Assembly: GCA_910574455.1 (NCBI GenBank)
Contig: CAJSYZ010000009.1
Location: forward strand, 1-64,000
DNA length: 64,000 nt
Source: Trichaptum fuscoviolaceum
Lineage: Eukaryota; Basidiomycota; Agaricomycetes; Hymenochaetales; Trichaptaceae
Direction: 5' to 3'
Shown: positions 1 through 10,667 of the stretch, in pieces
Layout of the letters: each line of letters starts with the position of its first letter
How positions within the stretch are numbered: position 1 is the stretch's first letter
Translations under genes and position numbers: made by a program
The notes under the pieces: model-generated
What the model saw: only the letters and a program-made list of their open reading frames with translations
What the model was told of the DNA's origin: nothing
Database searches by the model: none

Positions 1-11
1 GCTCATTGAAG

Positions 12-67
12 GTATGTTTTTTTACATTTCTTCTACTCTAAAATGTACTAATATTCATCTTTTGTAG
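12..67 (+). other. Probable spliceosomal intron at the left edge
   Basis: The stretch begins with a strong fungal donor (GTATGT), carries a near-perfect branch site TACTAAT at 46-52 and ends in a T-rich tract plus TTTTGTAG. The flanking exon is cut by the window edge. One frame joins across it for about 20 codons before a stop at about 130. The parent gene is not identified; it could be an upstream part of the ABC transporter remnant that follows. Confidence 0.45.
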
Positions 68-365
68 GTGTAGTAGCCGTCAGGCTCATGTGCTTGTCCG
101 CAACAAGCACATCCTCCCTCCCTCCCTGACACAGACGGCATTGAGAAACAGCAACCCGAAGTAGCACCGTGCTCTCCGTCGCTACCGCCTCATGGTCCTC
201 AGCCCTCTCTTCGCTTCTCATCCTCACACATTTCACGAAGGGATGTGTACACACTTCTCCTACCCGCCGTTGGAACATCCGTTGTGTCTTGGAAGTCTTT
301 GACGCCTTCGCCCGGTTTCCCCTGTCCGACGCAATATTTCAAGACAAGTCTGCGCTCAGACATGA

Positions 366-1125
366 TGTTGGTATCGCAGCTGTAGAACTGGTCACTCTCG
401 CTGCCGGTTCGGAAGTGTCACGAGCGCACTCTGGATAGCCATGGGCAAGCGAAACGTCATGCGCCTTCGCAAGAAGGTCTACGAAGCTGTGACTACTCGC
501 GAGATGGAATGGTTTGACACGAAGATGGGTGCGGAAGACTCTGTGATAACTACCGAGGGCGATGGCCCTGTCGGTGCTGGTGGTCTTATGGCAAAGTCTG
601 CAAAGTAGGTCTGAATGTCATAATCTTTTGCTCTCCAATCTTACTTTTTATAGGGGCACGGATGATGCTCGTACCGCATCGTCTCTTGCTTCAGGCATGC
701 TTCTGCAATACCTCGTGACTTGCATTGCATGTCTGGTTCTAGCTTTCAGTCGGTCCTGGGCTCTCACTCTCGTCATCTTATCTGCTGTGCCTGTCTTGAT
801 CTTTATCCAAGCATTGTCGCAGCGGTTTGCAGGGCCCCTCGTCGCAGCGGAACGCAGTCACACAGCCGTATCTGCGATGTTGGTCGAGAGAGCGATCAAC
901 GCAATCACGACTGTCAAGGCGTTCAACGCACAGGCCTTTGAAGTCTCTGCCTTGTTGAAGGTCCTCGACAAGATGCAGGTTAGCACGTCGAAGGTTAATG
1001 CGGTTTGGGGATTTACGAGTGCTTTGAGCCAATTCTCGGGCATGGCCATGTTCGTGCAGGGGTTCTGGTTTGGGGCCTCGCTCGTGCGCAAGGGCACCGT
1101 CAGCGCAGGCGTGCATGCATTGCTT
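366..1125 (+). pseudogene. Ste6/MDR-type (ABCB) ABC transporter fragment, first transmembrane domain
   Basis: Two exons join across a 49-nt GT-AG intron (605-653). The first encodes ALWIAMGKRNV...REMEWFDTKMGAEDSV...DGPVGAGGLMAK; the second continues TDDARTASSLASGMLLQYLV and ends with FVQGFWFGASLVRKGTVSAG. This is the pattern of the first membrane domain of fungal pheromone-exporter-like half-duplicated ABC transporters: hydrophobic helices at about 700-810 and 1020-1085, and the linker with VERAINAITTVKAFNA between them. Upstream the frame closes at 363-365, and downstream similarity stops after the residues before the usual DVMAVFW segment (about 1107-1125), followed by C/T-rich noncoding DNA and a retroelement. 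No nucleotide-binding domain is present, so this is a truncated remnant; the break is next to the tyrosine-recombinase element, which may have caused it. Family assignment is fairly sure, substrate unknown. Confidence 0.72.
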
Positions 1126-1570
1126 TTGCTGTTATTCTCCCCCCGCCTCCCCACTTCCCCACCTCCCCTTTCTCTTTGTTTTAATTGTAGATTGGTATCT
1201 AAAGTATGTAGCATTGTTCATTAAAATAAAATAGAATAATTTTCAATTTTCACGTGGCAGGTCGACTGCTGTCGGCATTTCCTGTATCAGGATAAAGGCA
1301 GGAGCAGTGTCCCGGCCTGGATGTTATTTTTAGAGCCACGGAATTTTGCGAGGTCCCGGAGAAGGTGTGCTATCCGAAAATGGGAGGACACCCTGAGGGA
1401 AGCCTCAGGGTTCTCAGGGCTTTGTGCAAACCCCCCAAAAAGGCAGTGGGGTATGCCCTAGTTAGGCTGAGCATGAGTGAGCAATAGTGTGCAGTAGTTA
1501 CTGTGCAGATTTCGTGATAGTTACTGTGTTTTATTCACATAGCCTTACACTGATTACTGTAATTCATTGA
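1126..1570. other. Junction between ABC remnant and retroelement, no gene
   Basis: C/T-rich then mixed sequence with no coding frame. A possible 3' splice site (TTTTAATTGTAG) lies near 1180-1191, but the sequence after it does not resume the transporter. The part after about 1260 may belong to the 5' side of the retroelement, whose reverse transcriptase is absent. No clear terminal or split repeat was recognised by eye. Confidence 0.4.
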
Positions 1571-1729
1571 ATTAAACACCTGGTAGCAGTGCATATCCCT
1601 GGCCACGCCAACACAGCCGCGGACCTCCTATCTCGGTTCAACTTCGCTGAACTTCATCGTCTCTTTCCCGGTATCAATGTTACGCAGTTTGCGCCCCCTG
1701 CTGTTCCAACAGGGGTGCGCTTGCGTTAA
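1571..1729 (+). pseudogene. C-terminal tail of a DIRS/Ngaro-type reverse transcriptase-RNase H
   Basis: An open frame with no start encodes VHIPGHANTAADLLSRFNF followed by PGINVTQFAPP and a stop at 1727-1729. H-x-PG-x-x-N-x-x-AD-x-LSR is the characteristic end of the RNase H domain in tyrosine-recombinase retroelements. The preceding stop is at 1568-1570, so only about 52 codons remain and the reverse transcriptase is missing. The next gene starts immediately after the stop (TAA then ATG), the RNase H-before-recombinase order known from Ngaro-like elements. Confidence 0.7.
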
Positions 1730-2722
1730 ATGTTACCTCACACACGGTCAAGGCAACCCGCCCGTCCTCCTTGGCCGTCAGAGCAACTGGTTCGACGTCG
1801 GGCAGAGCTCCTGGCTCACTCCAGCGCAATAGCCACCAATCTCACATACGATTCCGCCCTCCAATCATACATCACATTTTGCACAAAACACGCGATGCCT
1901 CTCAACCCAACACCCGACACACTTTCGTTCTACATCACCTACATGTCCACTTACATTAAGCCTTCATCCGTAGCGTCTTATCTCTCCGGCATCCTCAAGA
2001 AACTTGAACCTTACTTTCCTCATATTCGAACCGCTCGTCGTCATCAACTTGTCCAAAGGACTCTCCAAGGTGCTCTTCGTCTTGCAAACACACCTGTGAA
2101 TCAGAAGCGACCCATCACACTCACAGACCTTCGAGACGTTCTGCGCTCCACCACTTCTACGGTGCACGATGACGCACTCTTTGCTGCACTTGTCTTCACA
2201 GGCTTTTTTGGCCTTCTTCGCCCATCCGAGCTCTGTCTCCCGGACTCTCCTAAGCGACGTGATATCCGCAAGTTAATGATCAGACATCAAGTTGAGTTTC
2301 ATGAGGACTCAGTGTCGATTCCCTTGAATGCACACAAAGCAGACCAGCACATGGCAGGCAACAAAGTCTTGTTACTTCGTCGCGACAATGACCTCAACCC
2401 ACTTCCTGTTCTTCAACGCTATCTTGCCATTCGTGACACCAACTTTCCTCTCAATCCCGAACTATGGACACGTAGCAACGGATCAGTTCCTCACTATTCC
2501 TGGTTCGTAAACCGGTTGAAGGATGTTCTTACGGGCAATATTGGCGGTTCATCTTTACGTAGCGGAGGTGCGGATCACCTCGCACGATTGGGTACTGACC
2601 CAGCCCTTATTCAAGCTTGCGGACGATGGGCATCCGACGCCTATAAAATCTACCTCCGCACTCACCCTGCAATGGTCCAACATCTTATAGCCGCATCAGC
2701 CGCTATACAGATTCACAATTAG
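1730..2722 (+). mobile_element. Tyrosine recombinase (integrase) of a DIRS/Ngaro-like retrotransposon
   Basis: An intact 330-codon frame. The N-terminal half (residues about 35-110) is a SAM-like core-binding region (TYDSALQSYITFC...YLSGILKKL). The catalytic half shows the first active-site arginine in GFFGLLRPSELC (about residue 165), a second-arginine box SLRSGGADHLARLG (about 277-290), the GRWASDAYKIYLRTHP block and its tyrosine near residue 310. These enzymes integrate circular element cDNA by strand exchange rather than DDE integration. The residue four before the second arginine box leucine-arginine, usually His in GHSLR-type motifs, is Ser here (GGSSLR), so activity is uncertain. The frame is otherwise undamaged, while the RT in front of it is gone, so the copy is not autonomous. 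Confidence 0.8.
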
Positions 2723-3940
2723 GACAGATTTCCACCTTCCCATTCACATTCGGGTACCAGAGGCTTATCCGCCAACCGTCAGGGCAATGGTTGGTTGGTG
2801 TCCTGCAGTTGATTTTTGTCCCATGTGGTTTTATCACTCAGGTTTCCTCTCTTATCGCCCACTGTTCATTGCAGTCGAATGCTTCACTTTATACTTATTT
2901 CTATCATATGCGTCCTTTTCTTTCTTTATTCTCTATCTTATTCTTCCTTCCTCCCTTTATACCTTCCCCCATTTCACTAAATCAATCCGAAACCTATATA
3001 TTAGCTATTAGCTCTTTTTCCATTTTTACGAGACAATTAGATGTACATGTACAATTGATTCTATATAATAGCTAAGGAAGCTCTCATACAAAGCTTCCTT
3101 GAGCTTTACTGGCTAAGGTTTCTTGCACGCAAACTGAGTCCAGCTGGATTGCGTCAAGTCAAACTAAGGCTGCCAAGACACTCCCGCAATGCCCGAGCGA
3201 CAACTGCTGGGACTTGGTGCTGAGGAGATTAGGAAGGAAAAAATCGACAGCTTGGCCCGTCTGCACTGCCTCGGCGTCTTTCGGCACTGCCAGTGGCGGC
3301 CGGTAATCTTGATAGCCGGACAGGCCCGGGTTCCGCCCATCTGAGTTGAAGGTCTCTTTCTCCCTCACTCCCACCACGTATGGAACTCACAATAGCCTTC
3401 ACAGTCTAAGACCGACCCAAAGTACGTGTTTATATCCGAAAATAAAAGCACCATCTCTTCATTTATGTTTTCGATTCTGTTCATCCAATCACCCAGAGGC
3501 ATGCCAATGTCGAGACTCAACTCATACTCAACTGCTGCTCTTGGGCTACGCTGTACGAAGTCTCTTCAGCTCAGTACACATTAAATATATCAGCAGTAGC
3601 TCACATACGAATTGCGAGCAAATTGGCGTGCTGGACGACAGAATGGATTCAAGGCGCAACGCAACAGAGCTGGAAGTTCACGGCAGGCAACTAGGAAATA
3701 AGCATAGGAAAGCAGCGCAAATTATACTGTATCTCATAAATTTCTTATCTTCTGCAGACTACTTGAGCTCCTCGTAATCGACGGGTGATCGTTTAAACTC
3801 ATTCATGCATCAGTCACCATCTGGCGTATCATTCTCTAGTTCGTCTTACCAACGTCTTGGCTCTTCCCAAATTTCTTACTCATGGCTTTAGTAGCATTAT
3901 GCCTTTCCCCGCCGCAAATACGACTTCTCGCCCGTCTTCG
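2723..3940. other. Gene-free stretch: element 3' flank and start of a duplicated F-box upstream region
   Basis: 2723-3080 is T-rich and may include the 3' end of the recombinase element. About 3290-3530 matches 10035-10290 (shared words such as CTCCCTCACTCCCACCAC and CTCACAATAGCCTTCA), the region directly upstream of the second F-box gene, so it is an ancestral upstream block of the F-box gene at 5585 now separated from it. No coding frame is supported. Confidence 0.5.
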
Positions 3941-4154
3941 TATTAAAACCCAAATGGCCCCACCAACACATCAGTCCTTCGCACGTGAGGTGTCACTGCA
4001 CTTGTGACGTCACAGTCCTTCGTGACGGGAAAACAACGGCACTTGTTAAAATATGACTTGGGGGGGACTTGAACCCTCGACCTCCACACTCCGGGATGGC
4101 GCTCTAACCACTGAGCTACCAGGCCTTATTGGGGTTGAACTTTCAAATCCAACA
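3941..4154 (+). repeat. Direct repeat unit, copy 1 (contains tRNA-like sequence)
   Basis: A 214-bp unit starting TATTAAAACCCAAATGG and ending CAAATCCAACA. It is repeated almost identically at 4217-4430 with a 62-bp spacer (offset 276). The unit carries an inverted tRNA-like sequence in its second half. A visible difference is ACACATCAG versus ACACGTCAG, so the duplication looks recent. Confidence 0.9.
4054..4125 (-). ncRNA. tRNA-like / tRNA-derived SINE-type sequence, copy 1
   Basis: On the minus strand the sequence has the lengths of a tRNA: 7-bp acceptor (one C-A mismatch), D arm GCTC/GAGC, and a T arm with loop TTCAAGT (one mismatch). The internal Pol III promoter is intact: A box TAGCTCAGTGG fits TRGYNNARNNG and B box GGTTCAAGTCC fits GGTTCRANNCC. 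The anticodon stem (CCATC against GTGGA) does not pair and position 33 is C, so no decoding tRNA can be assigned. A tRNA-derived retroposon or decayed tRNA is the best reading. Confidence 0.6.
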
Positions 4155-4216
4155 GTCCCCCTGAAAGGAAACCCCAATGTCACATGCGCACTAAGCAACT
4201 AACAAGGCTCATAACC

Positions 4217-4430
4217 TATTAAAACCCAAATGGCCCCACCAACACGTCAGTCCTTCGCACGTGAGGTGTCACTGCACTTGTGACGTCACAGTCCTTCGTG
4301 ACGGGAAAACAACGGCACTTGTTAAAATATGACTTGGGGGGGACTTGAACCCTCGACCTCCACACTCCGGGATGGCGCTCTAACCACTGAGCTACCAGGC
4401 CTTATTGGGGTTGAACTTTCAAATCCAACA
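4217..4430 (+). repeat. Direct repeat unit, copy 2 (contains tRNA-like sequence)
   Basis: Second copy of the 214-bp unit at 3941-4154. Its right end runs into a coding-like minus-strand fragment (4402-4599), whereas the right end of copy 1 runs into the 62-bp spacer. Confidence 0.9.
4330..4401 (-). ncRNA. tRNA-like / tRNA-derived SINE-type sequence, copy 2
   Basis: Same sequence as the copy at 4054-4125: perfect A and B boxes, complementary acceptor and D arms, anticodon arm that does not pair. The two copies share the same anticodon-arm defects, so these predate the duplication. Confidence 0.6.
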
Positions 4431-4933
4431 CTTCGAATGATGGCTTGTTCTTGGGTAAATCGAAGGGAAAAGTGAACTGCGCCATTGTGGGCGGATGATG
4501 CTCACCTGGCTTCTTCATCAGTAGCAGAGGCGAAAGCAGTGTCCAATACGGGAAATGGTGGTCATGATAGCATGAGAAGTCGGATACGAGTCTGACCAAA
4601 TAGCTAGCGTGTGCTTACTTTATGATGATCATTGAGGACATGGTGCCAGCTCTCTCTCTTCTGGATTTATTGTTCTTGAATGTCGCGTTAAATACTCCCT
4701 TCCCTTGTGCTGTATCTTCGACTGAGCCGCGAGTTGCCTTCCGGAACATGAAGCCGCACTACCTCTTTGAGATCTCCACCAACAAAGGAGAGCGTGGGCG
4801 GTTTGCAAAATTTGCGGTCTTCATTGCTCGTCGCCACTGTCTTGAGGGTCGAAGTCCTCCTCGTTGTTGTGGTCAATGATGAAGAGACACGACACGACTT
4901 GACGTGTGACGTTCGCATGCTCCTGCTTGTCAC
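4402..4933 (-). pseudogene. Unassigned protein-coding-like fragments on the minus strand
   Basis: Two minus-strand frames look more protein-like than random. One (4688-4933) includes KPPTLSFVGGDLKEVVRLHVPEG; the other (4402-4599) includes HDHHFPYWTLLSPLLLMKKP and FTFPFDLPKNKPSFEVLDL and ends at the tRNA-like repeat. They could be exons of one broken gene carried in an insertion of about 1.7 kb (3540-5200). I do not recognise the family, and neither frame has a convincing start. Confidence 0.25.
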
Positions 4934-5584
4934 GAGTCGTGGTACTTCTCTGAAGTCCTGTCAGCTTGTGTATTCCTCTCTCCCTTACCATTGCGGACGG
5001 TTTCCAACCGTCAACGTCCGCCACGCCAGGGCCCGGACATCGGTCTTCATTCACAATTTGATTTCACACTTGTCATGCCTTGCTTCTTCTCATATACAAC
5101 TTGATCATGATCAAAGGCTGACAAGCGCTACACTTCTTTGTCCCAAATCACGCCTTTCTAATATTTTATCCCTCCAATAAATCGTAGTTGATTTGATGGG
5201 TGTACTAGTATCGGAGTTACATTTGTGCTTAAGTTTTAAATAGAATATTCGTGGGAATGCAAGTTGTGGTCAAGTTGATGACTCGGTTTCGACGCAGTCC
5301 TTCTGCCTCCTTCAGTCATTGTCCATTGCCCTCATCCTAAACCTCTAACGTATCTGAATCTACCGCATTACACAACATAAAAGGACTGAAATCGACCATA
5401 TCCTGCCATCAACCTTCTGTCTCCTTCAACGCCGCCAGTCGCACAGTATCTTCCAATCTTTGTTATTGACCCCTATCTCGTGTCGCTACCTTGCACCTCG
5501 TAAGAGTCCCAGTCCATTCTACCAGTTTGAGATAACTGACACTCCCTTCTCGAAGGTCTGAGGACCGCGTATCAATTGCCTACA

Positions 5585-6802
5585 ATGGCCAACAACTCAG
5601 CCTTACCCGTAGAGACACTGGAGGACATCGTTAAAGAGTTGATTTCAGCGCTCCCGGAAGGCACGGAGGACAACAACTTTCTCCCGCGCAGACAGCATCA
5701 GCTTGCGCCTCTGCTTCACGTATCCAAGCTATGGCACGCTGTAACCGAAAGGCACATGTACAGAGCCATATCCATTGGAAGTAGATTTCCTTGCAGGACG
5801 GAGGACGAAGCCATGATGCGGTGCGCAGACAAAGCCTACGGGATCGCTAAGAAGCTGGTTGAAACGTTAACAGCCTATCCTCGGCTAGCTGCGCACGTGG
5901 AGACATTGGAACTGGTTACAATGTCGGGAGGAGTCGTGAGATACGAAATCAAGTGGGCACACATGAAAACCCGTATCATTCAAGCGTGTCCAAATGTGAA
6001 GCACATATATAACCGTGGAGACTATGACATGAGACGGGATTCTGTGGCCAGGAATTTGACATCAGTGCTAAAGGAGAAATCACTTGTCTCCTTATGCTTT
6101 CACGCAGAGTCACCCCTAAATGAACTCAATCTATCCGACCTCTTACCGAGCTGGCCAAACCTTCAGACACTTCATGTCAAGGGATGCTACCCATCCAATG
6201 TCTCAAGTAGAGAGCCCATCCTCTGTTGTCCAGAACTTCACGAGATCACACTTTTGGACTGCGACCTACGCGGACAGCACTACGATTTCTTATGCAGCAT
6301 CACTAACCATGTGACAAAGCTCTATGTCTCTTCAAATATCGGAGAAAGCAGGGACAGAGAGGCATTTTACAGATGCTTACGAACCTGGTCCTCGACTCTA
6401 ACGCATCTCCGGATACGTTTTGACTTCCGTGAACGCAATCTCATTGAAGGCATAGATTACAAACCTTTATGGGATGTGGTTTCTACAATGACAGAACTCC
6501 GGGAGCTACAGATCTTCGCAGAGACAAACAACTCTTTTCGGACAGCAGAGTTCAACTTAAGCTTCATTGGTGGCCTCTCAAAACTTGAGCGATTGTGTAT
6601 TGCTCCAAGCTGGGACTTCAGATGACCTGGCATTGATGCTCATGAAACTGCAATACACTTTCCTGTTCTATGTCATATTGTTGTTTATGAAGGGTTTTAT
6701 GGATATTGGCATATTAGGATTGTTTGTGATGAGCGGAACATCAAGCTGGAGAAATGGCACGATAGTTACTGGAGTTCCAAGATCCCGGGCTTTGTCCTGT
6801 AG
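5585..6802 (+). pseudogene. F-box/LRR-like protein gene with an in-frame TGA
   Basis: The N-terminus has the fungal F-box-like motif: LPVETLEDIVKELIS, then LAPLLHVSKLWHAVTERHMYRAISIGS (residues about 5-65). It is followed by irregular leucine-rich repeats (CPNVKHI, LLPSWPNLQTLHVKGC, CCPELHEITLLDC, SKLERLCIAP). Such proteins bind SKP1 through the F-box and select substrates for SCF ubiquitin ligases through the repeats. ATG at 5585 is chosen because the frame's only earlier start is a TTG. A TGA at 6623-6625 stops the frame after 346 codons, yet the same frame continues to 6802 with FPVLCHIV, RIVCDERNIKLEKWH and SKIPGFVL, matching the C-terminus of the paralogue at 10668-11817, where this codon is TCG. 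Either a recent nonsense mutation or readthrough; more likely a pseudogene. Confidence 0.8.
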
Positions 6803-9454
6803 TAGTCGGACTGTAGTCTTCCATGTAGACCGTATCTCTGTGTCTTGCTAATGCTGATAAATGATCAATACATTCGTGTACAAATGATGTTGTTGACTTC
6901 TACTATAGAAATATAACTTGCGTTTCTCTCATTCAAGTTCTAATCCAAGATTGACCTGTGCCATGCTGAGCCATTACTCTTTGTCACGACCATACATTGT
7001 GTTTCCCATTTGTACCGCTTCACACTAAGTGTCTATGGAGATACATGAATAGACATAGTGTACAGACATCATTCTATCATGCATGATGTACAGCGTCAGG
7101 AAAGGTGCTCAGCTGAAAAGAAATAGGGATTTGAAATGCGTCATCAGGAAGGTAAAGTCATCACCTTTAGGCGTTTCTCTTCCCGAGCCTTTGCCGCACA
7201 ACCATAGTCTTGAATCATAACATTTTCTCAGCATCGCTCACTATGTACATATCTATCGAGATAAAGGGAAAGCTATGTATGCGACGTCCGCTAAATGCGG
7301 GACAAGTGGGGGTGAGGATTGACTGCGCAAAGATCTGTCCCGATATCATTCCCAATGGAACAGAGCCTGCGTGGAAGGCAGATGTTGAGATCACAATCAT
7401 GCCGAAGGCGTCTGTTGAGAGTAGCGTTACTGCTGTAGGCGCAGCTGCAACTTCCGGGCTAGCGATGGCGTTGATAGTAGCGCCGTTCAACAGTGGAATG
7501 TATGTACTTGTACCGAGATCTGTGGTGACGATATTGCCAACGGATCTCGGGAAAGAACGAATCACTTTGTCATGTGTGCAGCACCACGGTCCTCTTGCGC
7601 TCTTCCTTCCGCCTTGAAGCTCCTGCGCTCCGCGTCCTCGCCTTGCCAATCCACAACTCGGGTCCGACAACATCGCAACCCGCACTCGAGTCGACCAGAC
7701 GATGGAGATGAAAGACGCGGATATGGATGGGGAGGGTACATTAAGATGGGTGTGAGTAAGCCGACAGGCACAGGCCAACGGCAACAATGCACGCTTGGTA
7801 CAGGTGAAAGAATAGGGTGAAAGTGCAGGTGTAGGCGGGGGCTTAGGCGGGGGCGGGCTGTAGGCGGAGTAGGAATGCAGATACAGCCGAAGGGTGATGG
7901 TCGATGAACTCGATGAGAAGAGCCCCGGAGTCATGGAGAAGTAGAAAGTGGCATCCAGAAACCAGCCAGATTCCCCGCGCTGCGTCTGAGTCGGCGCAGT
8001 AGAGGCAACCGTGTTCTTTGTTCCTGGTTTTCGAGAGTTGTGAGTCAGACGGCTCATAGAACAGACGCAATGCGGACAATGCCCACTCACCAGGCAAAAA
8101 AACCCGGACCGAACTGTACGACCTGTGCTGTCCTTTCCCGTCCTGTCTGCGATATGTCCGGGTACTCGCCCGTCTCATCACCTCACCACACCTCACAAAT
8201 CACCGCGCCAACGACAAGTCGTACTCTGCGTCTGATCCCTCATCTACGCCCTGCCCTCCTCTTCCCCGGTTTGCTTCACCCAAGTCACACATGCGACCAA
8301 CATGTTCTTTGTGCTGCGTTGCTGCCCAGTCGAATCCGCCTCATATTCCTTTCCATCTCCAGTACCTGCTACATAAGGTGAGTCCTCCCCTGCGGCGGTG
8401 CGGTGTGGTGCGGTGCGGTGCGCGATGACACACACCTATACCCATCCTTGAAGTATTTAGCGCATCTTGTCCCGGCCTCGATCTTGATCTCGTCTTCATC
8501 ACGACTTTGTCGTTTCAGATCCGATTCCTGATCAGCGAAAGCTAGTGTATCAGACATGGAGACAAAAACAAAGAAAAATACTGCACCTGAAGCCGAGACG
8601 CTTTCGTCGTCATACCCATCCATCGTCCATATACGTATATCAAGCTCATCGCCCCTCAAGAGGCAAATCAAGCCGACCTTCACCTCTTTTCTTCGTTGGA
8701 CCCGTCCCAGGGTCCCCGGATCGCTCTCCATCTTCCTGAGTCAGAGTCAGGCAAACGCCTCCTCCGTGTTGTCATAGGCCGAGGCGCGCGATCGCCCAAC
8801 CGCCTACTGGAAGAATATATTCCCAATCGCCCGATCGCTTAAGCCCGCGGGCGGCGCAGGGAACTTCTTGCTAAAGCGATTGCGTCAACATCTTCCTACA
8901 TCCAACATCCAGCGACCATACGGTATACCCCGTCGACTCAATTCGACGTGCTGTGCAGGTCCGGGAGGCGGAGTAGGAGTCCCTCTGATGTGCGACAAGA
9001 ACGCTTTGGCTTTCCATATCGACTAAGTCTGTGTCTGAAATAAGAATAACGAGCGACGCGCACGGGATTTGGCCTCCGCCCGACTGACTCTGAACCGTGC
9101 GGGTGCTCGAGTGACGACGCGGTACGGCAGGTGTCTAGCACATTAAGACGCACCGTGGCCTTGTAGTTAGCGTCGGCGTGACCTTTCTGACGGAAGAGAC
9201 GAGCGAGACGAGAGGCTCAGGCCAGCCAGAAGGCACAGCGGGCGTTAGGGGGCTGTGGTGGCGCCGCGCCATTGCTGCAGCTCCGGACAGCAGAGTACAG
9301 TGGCATTGACCACTCGAGTTAAGTCCGTGCGGCTCGGTCCGCTCCGTGAAGCTCACGAACCTTCAACGTTGACCGAACGCAGCGTCGGCCAGCTGTGCAT
9401 GCCTCTAAAGAGATCCAATATGTGGCCTTCATCCCTTGGGCTAGAGATATGGCT
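6803..9454. other. Intergenic region without a supported gene
   Basis: 6803-6960 matches the 3' flank of the paralogue (11820-11970). From 7200 on the DNA is GC-richer. Long frames on both strands (for example 7210-7617 plus, 7215-8090 minus) have biased, Pro/Ser/Arg-rich composition and no recognisable domain. A minus-strand section near 7215-7560 has a more protein-like composition, but I cannot assign it. Confidence 0.35.
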
Positions 9455-9959
9455 AAGATGAGAACCGGAGGGCAGTGATGCGAAAGGTGACGAGCGATTT
9501 CGCATTCAGCACGTCGGTCAGCGTCGCTCGCTTGGAGATGTGGGTTCCGTGTATCTCAAAGTGCTTCACGTTGGGGCGGGGCTGGAGAAGATGTGCGTGT
9601 TTGACTGTGCCCATTCGAGCCTTTCCCGCTCCATTCCCATTCGCAGTCACTGATCCAGCGCGGCTAGTCGTGCGTTCGCCGTCAGAACTTGCAGTAGCGC
9701 CATAGCGACTTCATCGCTCTGGGATGCCCGGCTTCCCCAATCTAAGTAGTCAGACCTACTTCCAACGGATAATGAGTTATATCATAAGAGCTATTCAGTC
9801 AACATGGAACACAGCTTACAATTTGAAGAAGAGGCGTGAGGTACCATCGACGGAGAACCTTGCTAATCTTGATGTTGAAAATTTTCCATCTTTGTACTAT
9901 AACATGTGCTCGATGAGAAGAATAGCCAGTATTTCGATGAGCGAAGATGAGATGTACAT
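9455..9959 (-). pseudogene. F-box/LRR-like pseudogene fragment
   Basis: Minus-strand remnants in several frames align in order with the F-box gene remnant at 29952-31094: a start region MYISSSLIEIL (ATG 9959-9957), the F-box core LRRWYLTPLL (about 9843-9873), and the segment PNVKHFEIHGTHISKRATLT...DVLNAKSLVTFRIT (9475-9580). Frameshifts separate the parts and everything after the third leucine-rich segment is missing. It lies directly in front of the second plus-strand F-box copy. Confidence 0.7.
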
Positions 9960-10034
9960 TGTTGTGGTGAAGGAAAGAAACGCTGCTTCAACCGTCCGCA
10001 CCGTGACTGCGGCTTTGGGTTGTCAGCAACCATT

Positions 10035-10290
10035 GATAGCCGGCCCGGCCCGGGTTCGACTTGAAGCCGTCGCGTGCCAATCAAAAATCTATGTCTCCCT
10101 CACTCCCACCACATCTAAAACTCGGCTTTCGGTCTCACAATAGCCTTCATACTCCATAATCAAATCAGAAGTACCTCTCTAAAGTTCAAAATAAATCACC
10201 AACTCTCCATCTGTGTTTTTTATTCCGTTCTCTCAATCGCCCAAACCATGACGGGACTCATGCTTACACTCACGCTCATGGGCGTGTCGG
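10035..10290 (+). repeat. Duplicated F-box upstream block (second copy of 3290-3530)
   Basis: Shares ordered words with 3290-3530 (GATAGCCGG, CCCGGGTT, CTCCCTCACTCCCACCAC, CACAATAGCCTTCA). Here it sits about 380 bp upstream of the F-box start; at the first locus it lies over 2 kb upstream, which implies inserted DNA there. Confidence 0.65.
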
Positions 10291-10667
10291 ATTGGCATTT
10301 GTGCTTGAGTTATACTTAGTTTACTATTCGTGGGAATTCAAGTTTTTGGTTAATGACTTGGTTTCGACGCAGTCCTTCTGACTCCTTCAGTCTTCACGCT
10401 GTCCATCGTCCTCATCCTGGACTTCTGGTATATCTGAATCTGCATCGCTACGTGTCTTACAGGGATTGCACTCAACGATATCCCGTCATCGTCCTTCTTC
10501 CTCCTTCAACCGCCGCAAATTGCAAGCTACGCCAACAGCATTTGTTGTTGACCCCTATCTCGCGTCGAAGGCTACCTTGCATCTTGTAAGAGACTCACAC
10601 CACTCTACCAGTATGACATGACTAACATTCCCTGTTCCAAGGTCGGAGGACCGCCTACTGATTGTCC

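Noticed and set aside
4054..4401. Two functional tRNA genes
   Set aside because: The anticodon stem does not pair and the loop lacks T33, so no decoding tRNA can be assigned despite good A and B boxes.
7215..8090. 291-codon minus-strand open frame
   Set aside because: The N-terminal two thirds is low-complexity Pro/Ser. The C-terminal third looks more protein-like, but no family is recognised and an overlapping plus-strand frame is similar in quality.
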